DNA of 64,000 bases. Origin: Corallium rubrum. Lineage: Eukaryota > Cnidaria > Anthozoa > Scleralcyonacea > Coralliidae. The notes beneath the pieces were generated by a model. It was given only the letters and a program-made list of their open reading frames with translations. It searched no databases and had not been told where the DNA came from. The position numbers were made by a program, and so were the translations under genes. Below are positions 44,654 to 55,705 of this stretch, in pieces; within the stretch, counting starts at the first letter, position 1; every line of letters starts with the position of its first letter. The stretch covers positions 13,201,927 through 13,265,926 of the forward strand of contig OZ036004.1 of NCBI GenBank assembly GCA_964035015.1, given 5' to 3'.

Positions 44654-46085
44654 AAACCTTAAAAATTAGTATGAGCTTGAAAAAAAGAAAAAGGTGGTGG
44701 TGGAACATCTTGCTGTGTCCCTAACTGTGGTAGCAACTCCAGAAAAAATCGTGAGCTCTCATTTTACAAATTTCCAAAAGACCCCAAACTAAGAAAGACT
44801 TGGTTACACTGGGTGAGTAGGGCTGACTTTACACCAAATGACTACCAGAGTTTGTTCAAAACATTTTGAGGGAGGGAAGAAGACTTACACTGGAAACATA
44901 CCAACTCTTGTACCCAAAATTATCAAGCCTACCCCAACAAAACCTCGACCAACACACAGATGTCAAGAAAGAACTAACACTCTGCTGGATGCATCGCAAG
45001 AAGAAAGTGAAGCCATTGAAAATGCAAAAGATAAGATCCACAAACTTGAGGAAGAAGTCAAGAGATTAAAACAACAAAATCAACAACAGGAACTTGATAT
45101 TTCAACTCTAAAAGAAAGGCTTGAACAACATACATTTTCTGTGCAACGTTTTAAAAGTAGTGATGTTGATTTTGAATTGTATACTGGATTTCCAAATTAC
45201 AGAACATTCAAAGCTCTATATGACTATCTTTGCCCTGCATGTGAAAGATTAAGATACATTGGTGCAAATAATAGTACCCAAGAAGAAACACGACAGAAAT
45301 GTGGACGGAAGCGAGGATTATCTCCAGAAGAAGAACTATTTTTGTGTCTTTCGAGGTTTAGATGTGGTCTGTTGGAAAGGGACTTGGCAAATAGGTTCAA
45401 TATATCAGTATCCCAGGTTTCAAGAATTTGGATTACATGGCTTGACTTTTTGTATAAAAGGTTGAGGTCCATTCCTATTTGGCCCTCCCAAGATTATGTA
45501 AGAGAAAGCATGCCAGCAAGTTTCAAGGAAAATTACCCCAATACCAGGGTAATTATTGATTGCACAGAGCTTCTTTTAGAGATGCCCTCACAACCAAGAA
45601 GTCAGAGTGCTACATTCTCTACTTACAAACACCATAACACTGCCAAGGGCCTTGTTGGTATTTCCCCAAAAGGTGACTTGACATTTGTTTCAGAACTGTA
45701 TGCTGGCAACACCTCTGACAAACAACTGACAAATGACTGTGGGATTTTAAATTTGCTTGAGTCAGGTGATGAGGTGATGGCTGACAGGGGTTTTAGTATC
45801 CAAGACGACTTACCAGCTGGTGTGTCTTTAAACTTACCACCTTTTTTAAATGACCAACCACAATTTTCTGAGGAGGATGAAATTAAAACAAGGCGAATTG
45901 CTAAGCACCGAATCCATGTAGAGCGTGCTATTCAAAGAATTAAGAGCTTCCGTATTCTACAGCACTCATTACCCATAAGCATGGCTGCAGACATAAATAA
46001 GATCTGGATTGTGTGCTCTTACCTTACTTTGTTTTTTAAGCCACTACTTCGAGAACACAACGAGAATGGGCAAGAACTGCAATAA
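44599..46085 (+). pseudogene. ISL2EU transposase: THAP domain, coiled coil, HTH and DDE_Tnp_4
   Basis: ATG 44599 starts MEDEPCTSMESQREKQLP, identical to the YqaJ N-terminus. A one-base shift at the A-run near 44690 enters the THAP zinc finger (CCVPNCGSN ... RKTWLHW); a second shift near 44838 continues it (RVCSKHFEGGKKTY). A coiled coil (45000-45120), a helix-turn-helix (LERDLANRFNISVSQVSRIW) and the catalytic domain follow: D in VIIDCTELL, D in VMADRGFSI, E in HVERAIQRIK. It ends at TAA 46085. The THAP domain recognises element DNA and the DDE domain cuts it. The two N-terminal shifts are the only lesions seen; the catalytic part is intact. Confidence 0.9.
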
Positions 46086-46379
46086 ATTTAATGGACAAAA
46101 ATAGTACTGCATGGCATTTACATGCACTGTACTGTGAACATGTGTAATTACAGTTGCATTTAACAAGTTATATAATACATGTAAGGGAAGCATATTTATT
46201 TCTGTTATGACATTAATTTTTCAATAATAGGCAATACTTTGTTAAAGTTTGGGAGTTCTTGACATGTATAACAATTTATTCAAAGAGATAATTGTATTAT
46301 AATTCCTCAAAACTATTTTAAAGATTGTTACCATTTTTCTTTGAACCTTGTTTTAAAACAACCTGTATTTTTTTAAAAT

Positions 46380-47267
46380 TTAAACAAGATTCATCAAATA
46401 ATCAAAATAAAAAGAAGTTAATTCTGCTAAAGTATTCTCTTTCCACTCAAGTTCATTGAAATAAATCCTCTCAACATGAAGATCATTTCTAGTGTAAACC
46501 ACAAAATCTAGCCACCTCAACTGACAAATTGCCATAACTCCTTGTGACTGGAAAAAGTAAACATGCCCTTTTTTCAGAGATGGCTTTCCATTAACAAGCT
46601 CCAAGCAAAATATTTTATCATTGCATGCTTCCATAATAGTGATGTCTGCTTTGGATGCCGGACATTTTACCTCGACAGCTCCATAAATACATGCCTCACT
46701 TGCATCAGAAACTAGTGCATCAGGGCTGGACCCAAGCCATGGCCACTTTGGATTGACAACTAAACCACATGCATAGCAAATTTCTACTGGCTCATTTTTC
46801 TTCTGTTTATATTCATGATACTTAAGTAGAGCATTATGTTCATTTTCAATTCCCCATAAACAACTTGAATTTCTTGCAGTGTTGGATGTCTTAATAACTT
46901 TGTTTATTATGCTCTTTGGGTGTATGTGAACATAGACCTGGTACTCTTTTTTCCGCATTTGAGCACTTACTTGGCACTGGACAAGAAAATAACTTGTGTC
47001 ATCACCTTTCTTTACATTGGACTTGACCTTGATTTGGGTTGCAAACCCTGCCTTAAAAAGTCGATATCCACCTTTCTTGTGTTTTAAGGCCTCTGCTGCC
47101 TTATGGTCTGATGTTTTTTCGCATGTAAAGATTAGGTGTTCTTCCAATTTTTGGTATGAAAATGCTGGGATAGCTGTTAAATTCTTTGTCCACATTTCAG
47201 TTACACTAGGAACTGGCAATTGTTTTTCTCTCTGACTCTCCATTGAAGTACAAGGTTCATCCTCCAT
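46380..47267 (-). CDS. ISL2EU YqaJ-type nuclease, 295 residues, intact
   Basis: ATG 47267 to the stop at 46380 without lesion. After the shared leader (MEDEPCTSMESQREKQLP) there is a short basic region, then a YqaJ exonuclease-like domain: GIENEHNALLKYHEY, WLGSSPDALV (catalytic D), GAVEVKCP (catalytic ExK), and YFFQSQGVMAI with the conserved Gln and Tyr. YqaJ nucleases are PD-(D/E)xK enzymes related to phage lambda exonuclease; in ISL2EU elements the role is unproven, perhaps trimming or recombination of ends. It converges with the transposase; a 294-bp gap separates the stops. Confidence 0.9.
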   Translation of the reverse strand: MEDEPCTSMESQREKQLPVPSVTEMWTKNLTAIPAFSYQKLEEHLIFTCEKTSDHKAAEALKHKKGGYRLFKAGFATQIKVKSNVKKGDDTSYFLVQCQVSAQMRKKEYQVYVHIHPKSIINKVIKTSNTARNSSCLWGIENEHNALLKYHEYKQKKNEPVEICYACGLVVNPKWPWLGSSPDALVSDASEACIYGAVEVKCPASKADITIMEACNDKIFCLELVNGKPSLKKGHVYFFQSQGVMAICQLRWLDFVVYTRNDLHVERIYFNELEWKENTLAELTSFYFDYLMNLV

Positions 47268-48180
47268 TATAAAATGTACATTTTAACAAACTACAGTATC
47301 TACTATTTAAAATTAACTATGTATTTAATATGGTTTAAATATGCTATCTATCTATGCTTTATTATTACTTACAATACTGAATTAGATATTTGATTATTTC
47401 TTATATTTACTAAAAAGTTTATTGCACACAACACGGCAAGAAACTCGACGGTTTTTCAAAATATTTAGTAAATTTATAGTCCTAAATTTATATTTACAGC
47501 CTACACTAATTCTAGAACCTACTTGTTATTCTAAGAGGATAGGAACCGACGACAACAATGGGAACAGAAGCGGAAAACAACGAACGAAAACCCTGACAAG
47601 ACTATTTTATGCTTGGCGTCTTTGTAAAATATCTCAACTCTTGCTCAAGAAACGGTTTTTTTTTCGCGCCAAAAAGTTTAAAAAACATCGTGTAAATACA
47701 GAGGCAATTACGAACAACAGGTCGAGTGCATCACCCAACATTGTTGATTTCAACAAGCAAATACGCCAGGAAGAAAGACTTCCGAGCACAACAACTAAGC
47801 GATCGTGACTGACAAACAACTTATACATGTCACAAAAGCTGAATTATATACTGAGCTACAATCGATCTACTTACTCACCTGTTCACGTCCGGGAAGGACC
47901 GTCTTCGAATCGTATTTATTTGATCAATATTCGCTTGTCGAGTCACTCTGAAGTAATTTCCTCGCTAATTTTAGCTGCGATTTCGCTGTCTTTTGTATAA
48001 AATGTGGTTTACACTCTCCCAATCCCATTGAAAAGTCTAAAATCCTCATTGCGGAAAGGAAATATTGTAAAACAACTAGTTACTCTTTCAGACAAAATGC
48101 TCGCCTCGCGGCGGCCATTTCGCTCGAAAGTGAAAGCCTACCACAACTCCCATGATGCATTGCTATAAGGGGAATTGCCC
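47213..48180 (-). repeat. Right long inverted repeat of the ISL2EU element
   Basis: Inverse copy of 43659-44653. The first 18 codons of the YqaJ gene (ATG 47267) lie inside it. Confidence 0.9.
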
Positions 48181-48724
48181 ATTTGCCCTGCCTGTTGCCC
48201 AAGCCCTGACCCCTAATACCACCAGCTACACAAGCTATTTCTATACACCTGAGTTAATCAATATTGAATAATTCATTGACACAACAACATTTTTGCAGGT
48301 AATTCAGCATTTATTTGATTGGTCAGGCCCTAAAATCGAACCAACTCAGCAGGAAATGCTTGTCCTTTTAAATTCAAATTTTTCCGTAAGAGTGGATTTG
48401 GAAAGAAAACTCATCGAGCATGTTGTGGCTGTTGATGACAAAGCTGATCCTGTTTTTTTGTCTTCAGTTCAAGATATGGAGAATGGGGAACACCCGAGTG
48501 AATCACAAACTAAAAAAATTAAATTACAGTAACATTGACAAGATTTATGAAATTGGTACTGTGTTTGCAAACATTTAGCAGTATCCTATTTTGAGTTTTG
48601 ATCCATTAAAGTTAGATTGAAGTATCATTGCATTAACATTAACTTATGAATTAGAGACTACTGAGTAGTATTTTTGGATACCCAAGAAACTGTTAAAGTT
48701 ATTAATGGATGTAGCATTATCCTA

Positions 48725-49250
48725 TGTTTTGTTTTGTTTTGTTTTGTTTTATTTTGTTTTGTTTTGTTTTGTTTTGTTTTGTTTTGTTTTGTTTTGTTTT
48801 GTTTTGTTTTGTTTTGTTTTGTTTTGTTTTGTTTTGTTTTGTTTTGTTTTGTTTTGTTTTGTTTTGTTTTGTTTTGTTTTGATTTGTTTTGTTTTGTTTT
48901 GTTTTGTTTTGTTTTGTTTTGTTTTGTTTTGTTTTGTTTTGTTTTGTTTTGTTTTGTTTTGTTTTGTTTTGTTTTGTTTTGTTTTGTTTTGTTTTGTTTT
49001 GTTTTGTTTTGTTTTGTTTTGTTTTGTTTTGTTTTGTTTTGTTTTGTTTTGTTTTGTTTTGTTTTGTTTTGTTTTGTTTTGTTTTGTTTTGTTTTGTTTT
49101 GTTTTGTTTTGTTTTGTTTTGTTTTGTTTTGTTTTGTTTTGTTTTGTTTTGTTTTGTTTTGTTTTGTTTTGTTTTGTTTTGTTTTGTTTTGTTTTGTTTT
49201 GTTTTGGTTTGTTTTGTTTTGTTTTGTTTTGTTTTGTTTTGTTTTGTTGT
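48725..49250. repeat. (TTTTG)n tandem array, about 105 units
   Basis: Almost pure over 525 bp; only single changes near 48750, 48881 and 49207. All six frames are open because the unit has no stop in any register. Not coding. It lies between the RPA gene end and the Helentron 3' end. Confidence 0.97.
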
Positions 49251-50327
49251 GTTATGTAAAATAAACATATCTGCACTTGGCCACAGTGTTTCATCTTAAA
49301 GCAATCTGCTTTACAAAACCGTTGTATCCCTAAACATAATGTCAACAAATTAATTTCTTTTCCTTATAGTCCATGTAATTATTTTGCAACTGAATGAACT
49401 TATCTCTAACTGCATCTGAGGGATATTACGCCCTGAATATACTTTGTAATAATTCATGAGCAAGTCACCAAATCAGAGTTTCAAAAACGCTAAATTGTAG
49501 TATGTGACTTGAAATCTCATGTGTATATTGACAGTTAGACAACTCTATAAGAGAGAACCATCTCGACCCATATAAATCCACTAGTTGGACAAAACATTTT
49601 GAAAACCCACTACACTACAGTCTATCACTCTACTATAGTTGCTCAGTAGCTCAACCAATCATAAATGCACGACACTGTATGTCGGGTAGCCTAGGAAGTT
49701 TTTTACATAAATACTATATCGGAACCATCGCTTGAATCTGCCGAATTCAGCACTACAGGTTTTGTCGTCTACCGAAAGTGTTATTAAGTCGTTTAATTAA
49801 GTACTTCATATAAGATGATATAAATAGAAGACCTTGTTCAATGCCTCATTGCTTAATGATTGCTAGCTTCTGACAGTTTTCTACTTTTTAACAAGCACTT
49901 AATATGCACGCGCTGTTCCGTAGGTTTTCTACCACGCCAATTGCACAAATCAGTAGCCCGAGTGAACGCCTGAGCAGGCGTCTTGTTTCGATTTAAAGTC
50001 TACTCCTCTTCAAACTTTCATGAATAGTACTGAGACTTGATAAGCAAGGGGAAATCAAATTACGTCCTTAAGCATAAACAACAACTTTAAACTAAATTTT
50101 CTCATTTTGCAGGATTTTATTCTTCATGAAAGAAAAGATATTTCACAAACAATTTGTCCAATTGACATAAAAAAATTAAGTGTTTGTTGTTCAGAGTGCG
50201 GTATGTGTTTTAAGCATAGAACTTTTTAATAGGATACGCGGGCTTAAAATTATTGAGTTGTACAGGATTTTATTGGTAAAATTAACATAAATGTGTGTTT
50301 TCTACAGTTCACAAATCTCTTCGTCTA
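49251..50327. other. Helentron 3' end region and flank
   Basis: 49700-49985 matches 61575-61880 in inverse orientation (for example TATATCGGAACCATCGCTTG, then GGTTTTGTCG). The terminal block and hairpin are at 49951-49981. No gene. After about 49990 the similarity stops, which marks the element boundary. Confidence 0.7.
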
Positions 50328-50970
50328 TTGCGACCACTGCGACCACTGGGACTGTTGCGACCACTGCGACCACTGCGACTGTTGCGACCACTGCGACTCT
50401 TGCGACTACTGCGACTACTGCGACTGTTGCGACCACTGCGACCACTGCGACTGTTGCGACTACTACGACTGTTGCGACCACTGCGACTGTTGCGACCACT
50501 GCGACTGTTGCGACCACTGCGAACACTGCGACCACTGCGACTGTTGCGACCACTGCGACCACTGCGACCACTGCGACCACTGCGACCACTGCGACCACTG
50601 CGACCACTGCGACCACTGCGACCACTGCGACCACTGCGACCACTGCGACCACTGCGACCACTGCGACCACTGTGACTGTTGCGACTACTGCGACTACTGC
50701 GACCACTGCGACCACTGCGACCACTGCGACCACTGCGACCACTGCGACCACTGCAACTACTGCGACCACTGCGACTGTTGCGACCACTGCGACCACTGCG
50801 ACCACTGCGACTACTGCAACCACTGCGACCACTGCGACTGTTGCGACCACTGCGACTGTTGCGACTGTTGCGACAGTTGCAACCACTGCGACTACTGTGA
50901 CTGTTGCGACCACTGCGACCACTGCGACCACTGCGACTGTTGCGACCACTGCGACTGTTGCGACCATTGC
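50328..50970. repeat. 9-bp minisatellite, units GCGACCACT / GCGACTGTT (about 71 units)
   Basis: Two main unit types, CGACCACTG and CGACTGTTG, plus rarer variants, alternate irregularly. Because 9 is a multiple of 3 and the unit lacks stops, several long frames (poly CDH, ATT, RPL, VVA, SGR) are open. They are not genes. Confidence 0.95.
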
Positions 50971-52100
50971 GTGTGGTTTCTATACTTATTACGCTTACCA
51001 TGCACACTTCCTAAGTTGGTTTACAGGGCTTCATTTAAGGGTTCTACAGTAAATACAATAACGATCACAGGCGTAGCAGCCCAATTCAAGTTGGTGAGCC
51101 AGGAATTTTGTCCGAAAAACTAAGTGCCAATGCTGATCTTTAAGTCGTATTTTTCAGTCCGATAAATTAAGTTATGAATTTTGCTGGAACACTGTTCACA
51201 TTAATACATATCGAAGGTCCCCGAAATTATTTTCTTCTAATCATCATTTTTGGGAGAACAATCTAAAGCACATGTATATTAGTCATTCGTACAAGTTTAA
51301 AAACGTATATTAGCATAGCAAAAGGCAACTTTAACAATTTCACATTAAGAAAAATTAACCAAATGGTTCAATCAAAATATTATGATGTAATTAAGCATCT
51401 AGCCAATCAGAAAGCTTTTTCCGAGCACTGCGAGCTGACTCTTACGCATGCAACAGTGCTGCCACTCTATCTTATCAATCTCACCATGGATAGTAAAAAG
51501 ACTGGATAGGAAACTAAAGTCACGTGATGTGTCTCCAGGCCGCTGATTGGCTGAAAAGCAATTTTTTTTGCTGATGTCACAATGGCGAGTTATGGCGTAA
51601 TTTCCCTATGCTTTTGATTGGGATTTTCTTTGACCTCTTCATATTTTTTCTTGTCGACATCTTTGCTCTTGTTTTTCATTCTTTTCTATGGATTCATGGC
51701 CGAAATGAACCCGCCTAAGCCACGCAACAACTCTCAAGGTAAGTGTAGATCGTTTTTGTTTACATTATTGTCAGTTTACTAGTAGAAGAAATTGCATCCC
51801 GGAATAGCAGTCTGTTTTGCCTAATTTCTTCCGTATTTTGCGAAAATGGGGATGGGTATTTTAAGTATTCAATCTGTGTATTTTTATCCATGGTATGCTT
51901 CAACTAGAGCATTTAGATCTTTCCTTTTATTGTGGCTTAATCATATTTACAAACACTAAGCTTATTTTTTAAGTTGATTTTTTCCGATAAGAAATTGTGC
52001 CTTTGCAAAGAGAATTGGGTCAGATGGTTGCCAGGTATTAGGTCACTATTAGGTCACTTCTATTAACTTACTGCTGGCTCCTTTCTGTTTTGTCTTCTAG
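50971..52100. other. Noncoding; possible first exon and left inverted repeat
   Basis: 51487-51518 (GACTGGATAGGAAACTA phrase) faces its complement at 57343-57375. 51696-51738 starts ATGGCCGAAATGAACC and ends AAG before GTAAGT, so it could be a first exon. It does not join in phase to the exon-like segment at 52101, so I leave it unassigned. Confidence 0.35.
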
Positions 52101-52415
52101 GAGTCAATTACAATACAACCTGATGACAACAATGTGGTTGGAAAGCCTCTTCAACAACTTGAAGTCATGCCATAAATCCCAAGATCCAGATGATTTTAAA
52201 ACTCTTTTCCTCCAGCAAGAAGAGAATGCTATGAAATGTAGTGACAAAAGAGGAAGAAGATGGCATCTGCTCAAAATAAGATGGTGTTTCCAGTTTCACT
52301 CTGCATCTCTAAATGCTCAACAAATGCTTAAGGATAGTGGTGTGTTAATATTACCAAGATAGCAGAACTCTGAAGGACCATAGTAGTTGTTTTAGAAAAG
52401 GAAAATGATTCTAAT
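52101..52415 (+). pseudogene. P-element/THAP9-like transposase exon fragment
   Basis: A splice-acceptor-like TTTGTCTTCTAG precedes 52101. The frame reads MWLESLFNNLKSC, then KRGRRWHLLKIRWCFQFHS and LKDSGVLILPR; after a one-base shift it continues SRTLKDHSS. The G-x-RWH-x2-IRWC ... SG-x-L-LP-S-RTL-D pattern is that of the central part of P-element-like transposases in animals. The N-terminal THAP and the DDE part are absent. Tentative. Confidence 0.45.
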
Positions 52416-54349
52416 TTTCTAGATTTATAGTGAAAAAAGATTTTCTTACTGGAAATAACCCAAAAGATAGTGTTGTGATGTATTTAGGTATCATACACGA
52501 CAGGGCCGTAGGAAGATGTTTCAGGTTAGAGGGGACTTAGAATATGAATATGATTTTCCATTTATAAAATTTTAATTTTATGTTCAAATATAGATCAGAG
52601 AATGACTGCTCAAAACATGCATGTTGTATAATATCTCAGCCTATAATTGCTTACTAATAGTCACAAGAGTATTATAATATACATCATTGGTATTCCAACT
52701 TTGCATGCTATATATTTTAACTATGAAAAATCCATTCTATATGAACTGTAAAATACCATAATAGATATTAGGCTTTTATTTTACAATCAGACTAGATACT
52801 ATACAACACATTTGTTTTGAGCAGCTATTTTTACGAGCCAGCCTTAAAACTGTATATATAGAAAGGTCAAAAAAATCCCAAGTTCAAAACTGTAAAGTAT
52901 TCTTTTTTCTTTATAAACAAGATGTTTTTTTGAAGTCTTTTTAATAAAGTTTTATTACAATGTAAGGTGATGCATCTGGGAACCCAGGAATTCAGGGGCT
53001 ATTGTTGATTTTTTACCTTTCCTTGTTCTCCCAGGCCATGGGGAATTGGCAACATTTTGCGAATTTGCTCAATTGTATATTACCCATGGGTCTTATACCC
53101 TGGGGTTTTTGTTTCAAGTGGTCAGTGGTTGGTGTTATCATGGTGGGATTTCCTGCAGCTTTGGGAGTATTTTATATTATTATATTGGTTAAAATTGTTG
53201 CGGCGAGCAGCTCACTAATCTTGACGAGGTCTGGGCCGATTTTATATGCGTTCACAAACTCGATTTGGGATTTCGTGGGCGATGATCTTCGGTATACGCA
53301 ATGTCTACCGATCAGCGGCAGGCATTATTAAATTGGGCGCTACGCTACGCTACGCCTGGCATTGTTTGGCGCTGGAATATATTGATTTATTAAAGAGAAG
53401 TGTATTTTTCTACTATACTATTATATCAAACACAACTCTATTTGTTGTTGGAAGTATATATCAAGGCCACAAAAGGCTAAGCGACATTTCGAGGGGCAGA
53501 CAGTGTATTTATACGTGTCTTTGTTCATTAATTTTTATATGACATTCCACACCATTGTGCCAGATGATTTCACTTAACATTTTAAACATGCGACGTTACT
53601 GTCAACACCCACGTCACGCGCACAAAATTGAGCCACCAAAGATGGAAACAGCCGTTATTGCTGCAAATCAACAACCTAAAACTGCATAGATTGCCGTTCT
53701 TCACTTCAAGCAAGAGTGCTGACGCCATCACTCTTTAATGGCTCGATTCCACACGCGTGACGTCCATGTTGAGGAAAACGTCGCATGCTTAAACTCTTTA
53801 ATTGAGAATGCTTCGGACGATAACAAGTATTTTACTACTAAATAGTAAATGGTAGCAACTCGCAGCACTTCACTTTTGATAAAGACTTCTAGTTATATAC
53901 AGATGCATAATAATAAAGCTTTTAAACATATAATGGTTGCACTGTAAACTTTTATTACAACTAGTTTATATTTTTTGCACCTAGGGAGTTGGGGCTTTTT
54001 CCAATTTTTCACTAATAAATCATGCCGTGACCCTGGGGGTATTTGTTGTGATTGTGTTGGGCTCTTTGGACAAATCCCTCTGGGTCCCTGGGGGTCAGCC
54101 CCAGGGGGAAGCTGATAATAGATGCATAAATCACATGTAATTTTATCTTTATACATATGCTGCAGTTACAATTTTGTTTATTAATAAAATAAAGTTAATA
54201 ATATGACATTTATGTGAAATCAGTTGTTAAATTGCAAACAGGCAAGAGACTTCTTATTATCCCAGCTGTATACTGTACAGATAAATTCTTACTCAATGGC
54301 ATAAAGCACTGATAACATGCTAATTAAAGAGCAGGGATAAACAGCAAGG
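52416..54349. other. Noncoding stretch
   Basis: 52500-52560 begins CAGGGCCGTAGGAAG and may be a hAT-like MITE end. The open frames at 53002-53331 and 53246-53542 have no recognisable family. 53960-54120 is G/C-rich and repetitive. Nothing else seen. Confidence 0.4.
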
Positions 54350-54647
54350 CATAGTCAATCGAGATATGGTCTGGAAACTCGGCAAACTTCAAAGCGCCTA
54401 TAATGAGCTGTGATTTTATGTTGAACCGTAGCTTACACCGTGCACATCCTTTGTTTTAGGTTTATTAATATTTAAATAGCATGGTTGAGTGATTGAACTA
54501 AAACGTTGCCATTGGACAATTCGTTCATTATACTAAAATACAATGTGTTCAGTGACCGTGCACCGTGCACAAAAATGCATAAAGGTGAACAAAAAGATAG
54601 ACCAAAGACTTTAGCTGAGTTTCCAGACCATATCTCGATTGACTATG
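54350..54647. mobile_element. MITE with 31-bp perfect inverted ends (298 bp)
   Basis: Ends CATAGTCAATCGAGATATGG... (54350-54380) and the exact complement (54617-54647), flanked by the 7-bp duplication AGCAAGG (54343-54349 and 54648-54654). No coding capacity; the superfamily is not clear from a 7-bp duplication. Confidence 0.85.
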
Positions 54648-54654
54648 AGCAAGG

Positions 54655-55705
54655 TCATGACACACAATTGTCTACACAACTTACAAATAAATTAAAAAGG
54701 ACAAGCTTTTTATAGATCTACTTTTCACGGGTGCTACTGGGGTATTATCGATTAATTATTGTTCGAGCAATTCACTATCCGATTTCCTTGTACTGAGCAC
54801 TCCTAATTTTAAGATATGGTTGGATAGACGTTTCAAGGGAAGAAAAAAAAGCAAAAGTTAACGGATCCACAGTCGTAAGTCCGCCTGTTTAAAGAGAGCG
54901 TTTTAATAAGATTAGGGTAGGACAGAGATGGAGTTTGCTTTTCGACACCTGGTAAATTCTTACTAAATGTTTTTGCAATGTTCCCTAACCTTACACAGTT
55001 TTCTCGCACTTTACTAGTCGTTGGCATTTCATTAGCGGTACAAACCGTTGTATCTTGTCTTTGGTTTTTCTACAGACATATCCAGCAACATAGGCAATAA
55101 CAGATTTATCAGAAGATGTATAAAGCACAGTCTTGTTTTCGGTCTCTTGTTCCTATGAACCGAAAAATCATTAGTTCCATACGCAAGCTCATAAGACAAA
55201 AGAAACTTTCCTGTCCTGTTCCTGCACTGAGAAAAGTTTTCCCGACTGAAAACCAAAATCTTTTTTGAATGCCGTTGAGGAGTGGAAGTATAAGCTGCAT
55301 CTTTTAACTCTAGTAAAAGTGGCTTGGCTTTCAGAAATAACATACTTGAAGGTCTCAAAACTGCTAATTCGCCTTTCACAAGCTCTGCAGACCAAACGTG
55401 GAATGAGTCGACATTATTGGGAATTGAAGCACAGTATATATCTTCCGCGGCCGATATTTAATAGAGTTTCTTGAGTGTTGCACATCACAAACAGAACGAC
55501 ACAGGCGACAGCAATTTGTGTTTTTATTTGAGTTGCGTATATTTTTATGGACGTGAATTTTGGATCAGTTAGTACATCTCTTTCGAAGGAACAGAAAGAA
55601 AAACTGAGGAAAAACTGTTTGTTGTGAGTAAAATGGAAACTAAAAGAGGGCAGCAAGAACAAACTCGAAGGTATAAAATTTCCGTGCTAAGACTAAGTCA
55701 CTATT
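54655..55705. other. Mostly noncoding; small zinc-finger-like relic on the minus strand
   Basis: Minus strand about 55425-55190 reads CRLIPRLVCRACERRISSFE, similar in style to the second half of the ZAD-like finger at 59800 (VCRPCGRKI). It could be a relic of the same multicopy family. Downstream frames are not convincing. No other gene seen. Confidence 0.3.

Larger units (their letters stand above)
43659..48180. mobile_element. ISL2EU DNA transposon, full length (4522 bp)
   Basis: The ends GGGCAATTCCCC...GGGGAATTGCCC are inverted and flanked by the 2-bp duplication AT (43657-43658 and 48181-48182), as known for ISL2EU. The inverted repeats are exceptionally long: 43659-44653 (995 bp) and 47213-48180 (968 bp), nearly identical. 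It encodes the two standard proteins, a THAP/DDE transposase (+) and a YqaJ nuclease (-). It sits in an intron of the Helentron RPA gene, so it is younger than that element. Confidence 0.92.
42267..48532 (+). pseudogene. Helentron RPA-like ssDNA-binding protein, spliced, one in-frame TAG
   Basis: A leader intron (GT 42082, AG 42247-42248) precedes ATG 42267. Exon 2 (42267-43181) carries two OB-fold-like segments (LTCAILTKSPLRP..., then INLKAKVTNIQDI... VNLADSTGHIDLVLW) and a C4 zinc site (CISCRMDI, then CPTCSTMF), the layout of the RPA70 C-terminal half. A TAG at 42894-42896 interrupts; the same frame continues. The last exon (48299-48532; AG at 48297-48298) is joined in phase zero and reads VIQHLFDWSGPKIEP to KKIKLQ stop. 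The intron (43182-48298) is swollen by the ISL2EU element. RPA genes are known Helitron cargo, thought to coat single-stranded intermediates. About 380 residues. Confidence 0.8.
31622..49985 (+). mobile_element. Helentron (Helitron with AP-type endonuclease), about 18.4 kb with nested insertions
   Basis: The coding order is ORF1, 2A motif, cysteine protease, HUH Rep, helicase and endonuclease, then an RPA-like gene, all on the plus strand. The 5' end is inferred at ACTCGGGCTACC (31622), because the same text plus GTCTAGGTTTCG begins the minus-strand copy at 62460. The 3' end is inferred at CAGTAGCCCGAGT (49951-49963) followed by the hairpin ACGCCTGAGCAGGCGT (49966-49981), which also ends the copy at 61575. 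The first and last blocks are inverted relative to each other, as in Helentrons. The right boundary depends on this comparison; if it is wrong, the element may end sooner. Confidence 0.75.

Noticed and set aside
48674-49348. Frames of LFCFV and NKTKQ repeats up to about 200 residues
   Set aside because: Produced by the (TTTTG)n array, open in all frames.
50291-51123. Long frames of CDH, ATT, RPL, VVA and SGR repeats on both strands
   Set aside because: They follow from a 9-bp stop-free tandem unit; no unique protein sequence beyond the array.
53002-53542. Hydrophobic open frames possibly encoding a small membrane protein
   Set aside because: Two overlapping frames, no splice or start support, no recognisable family.
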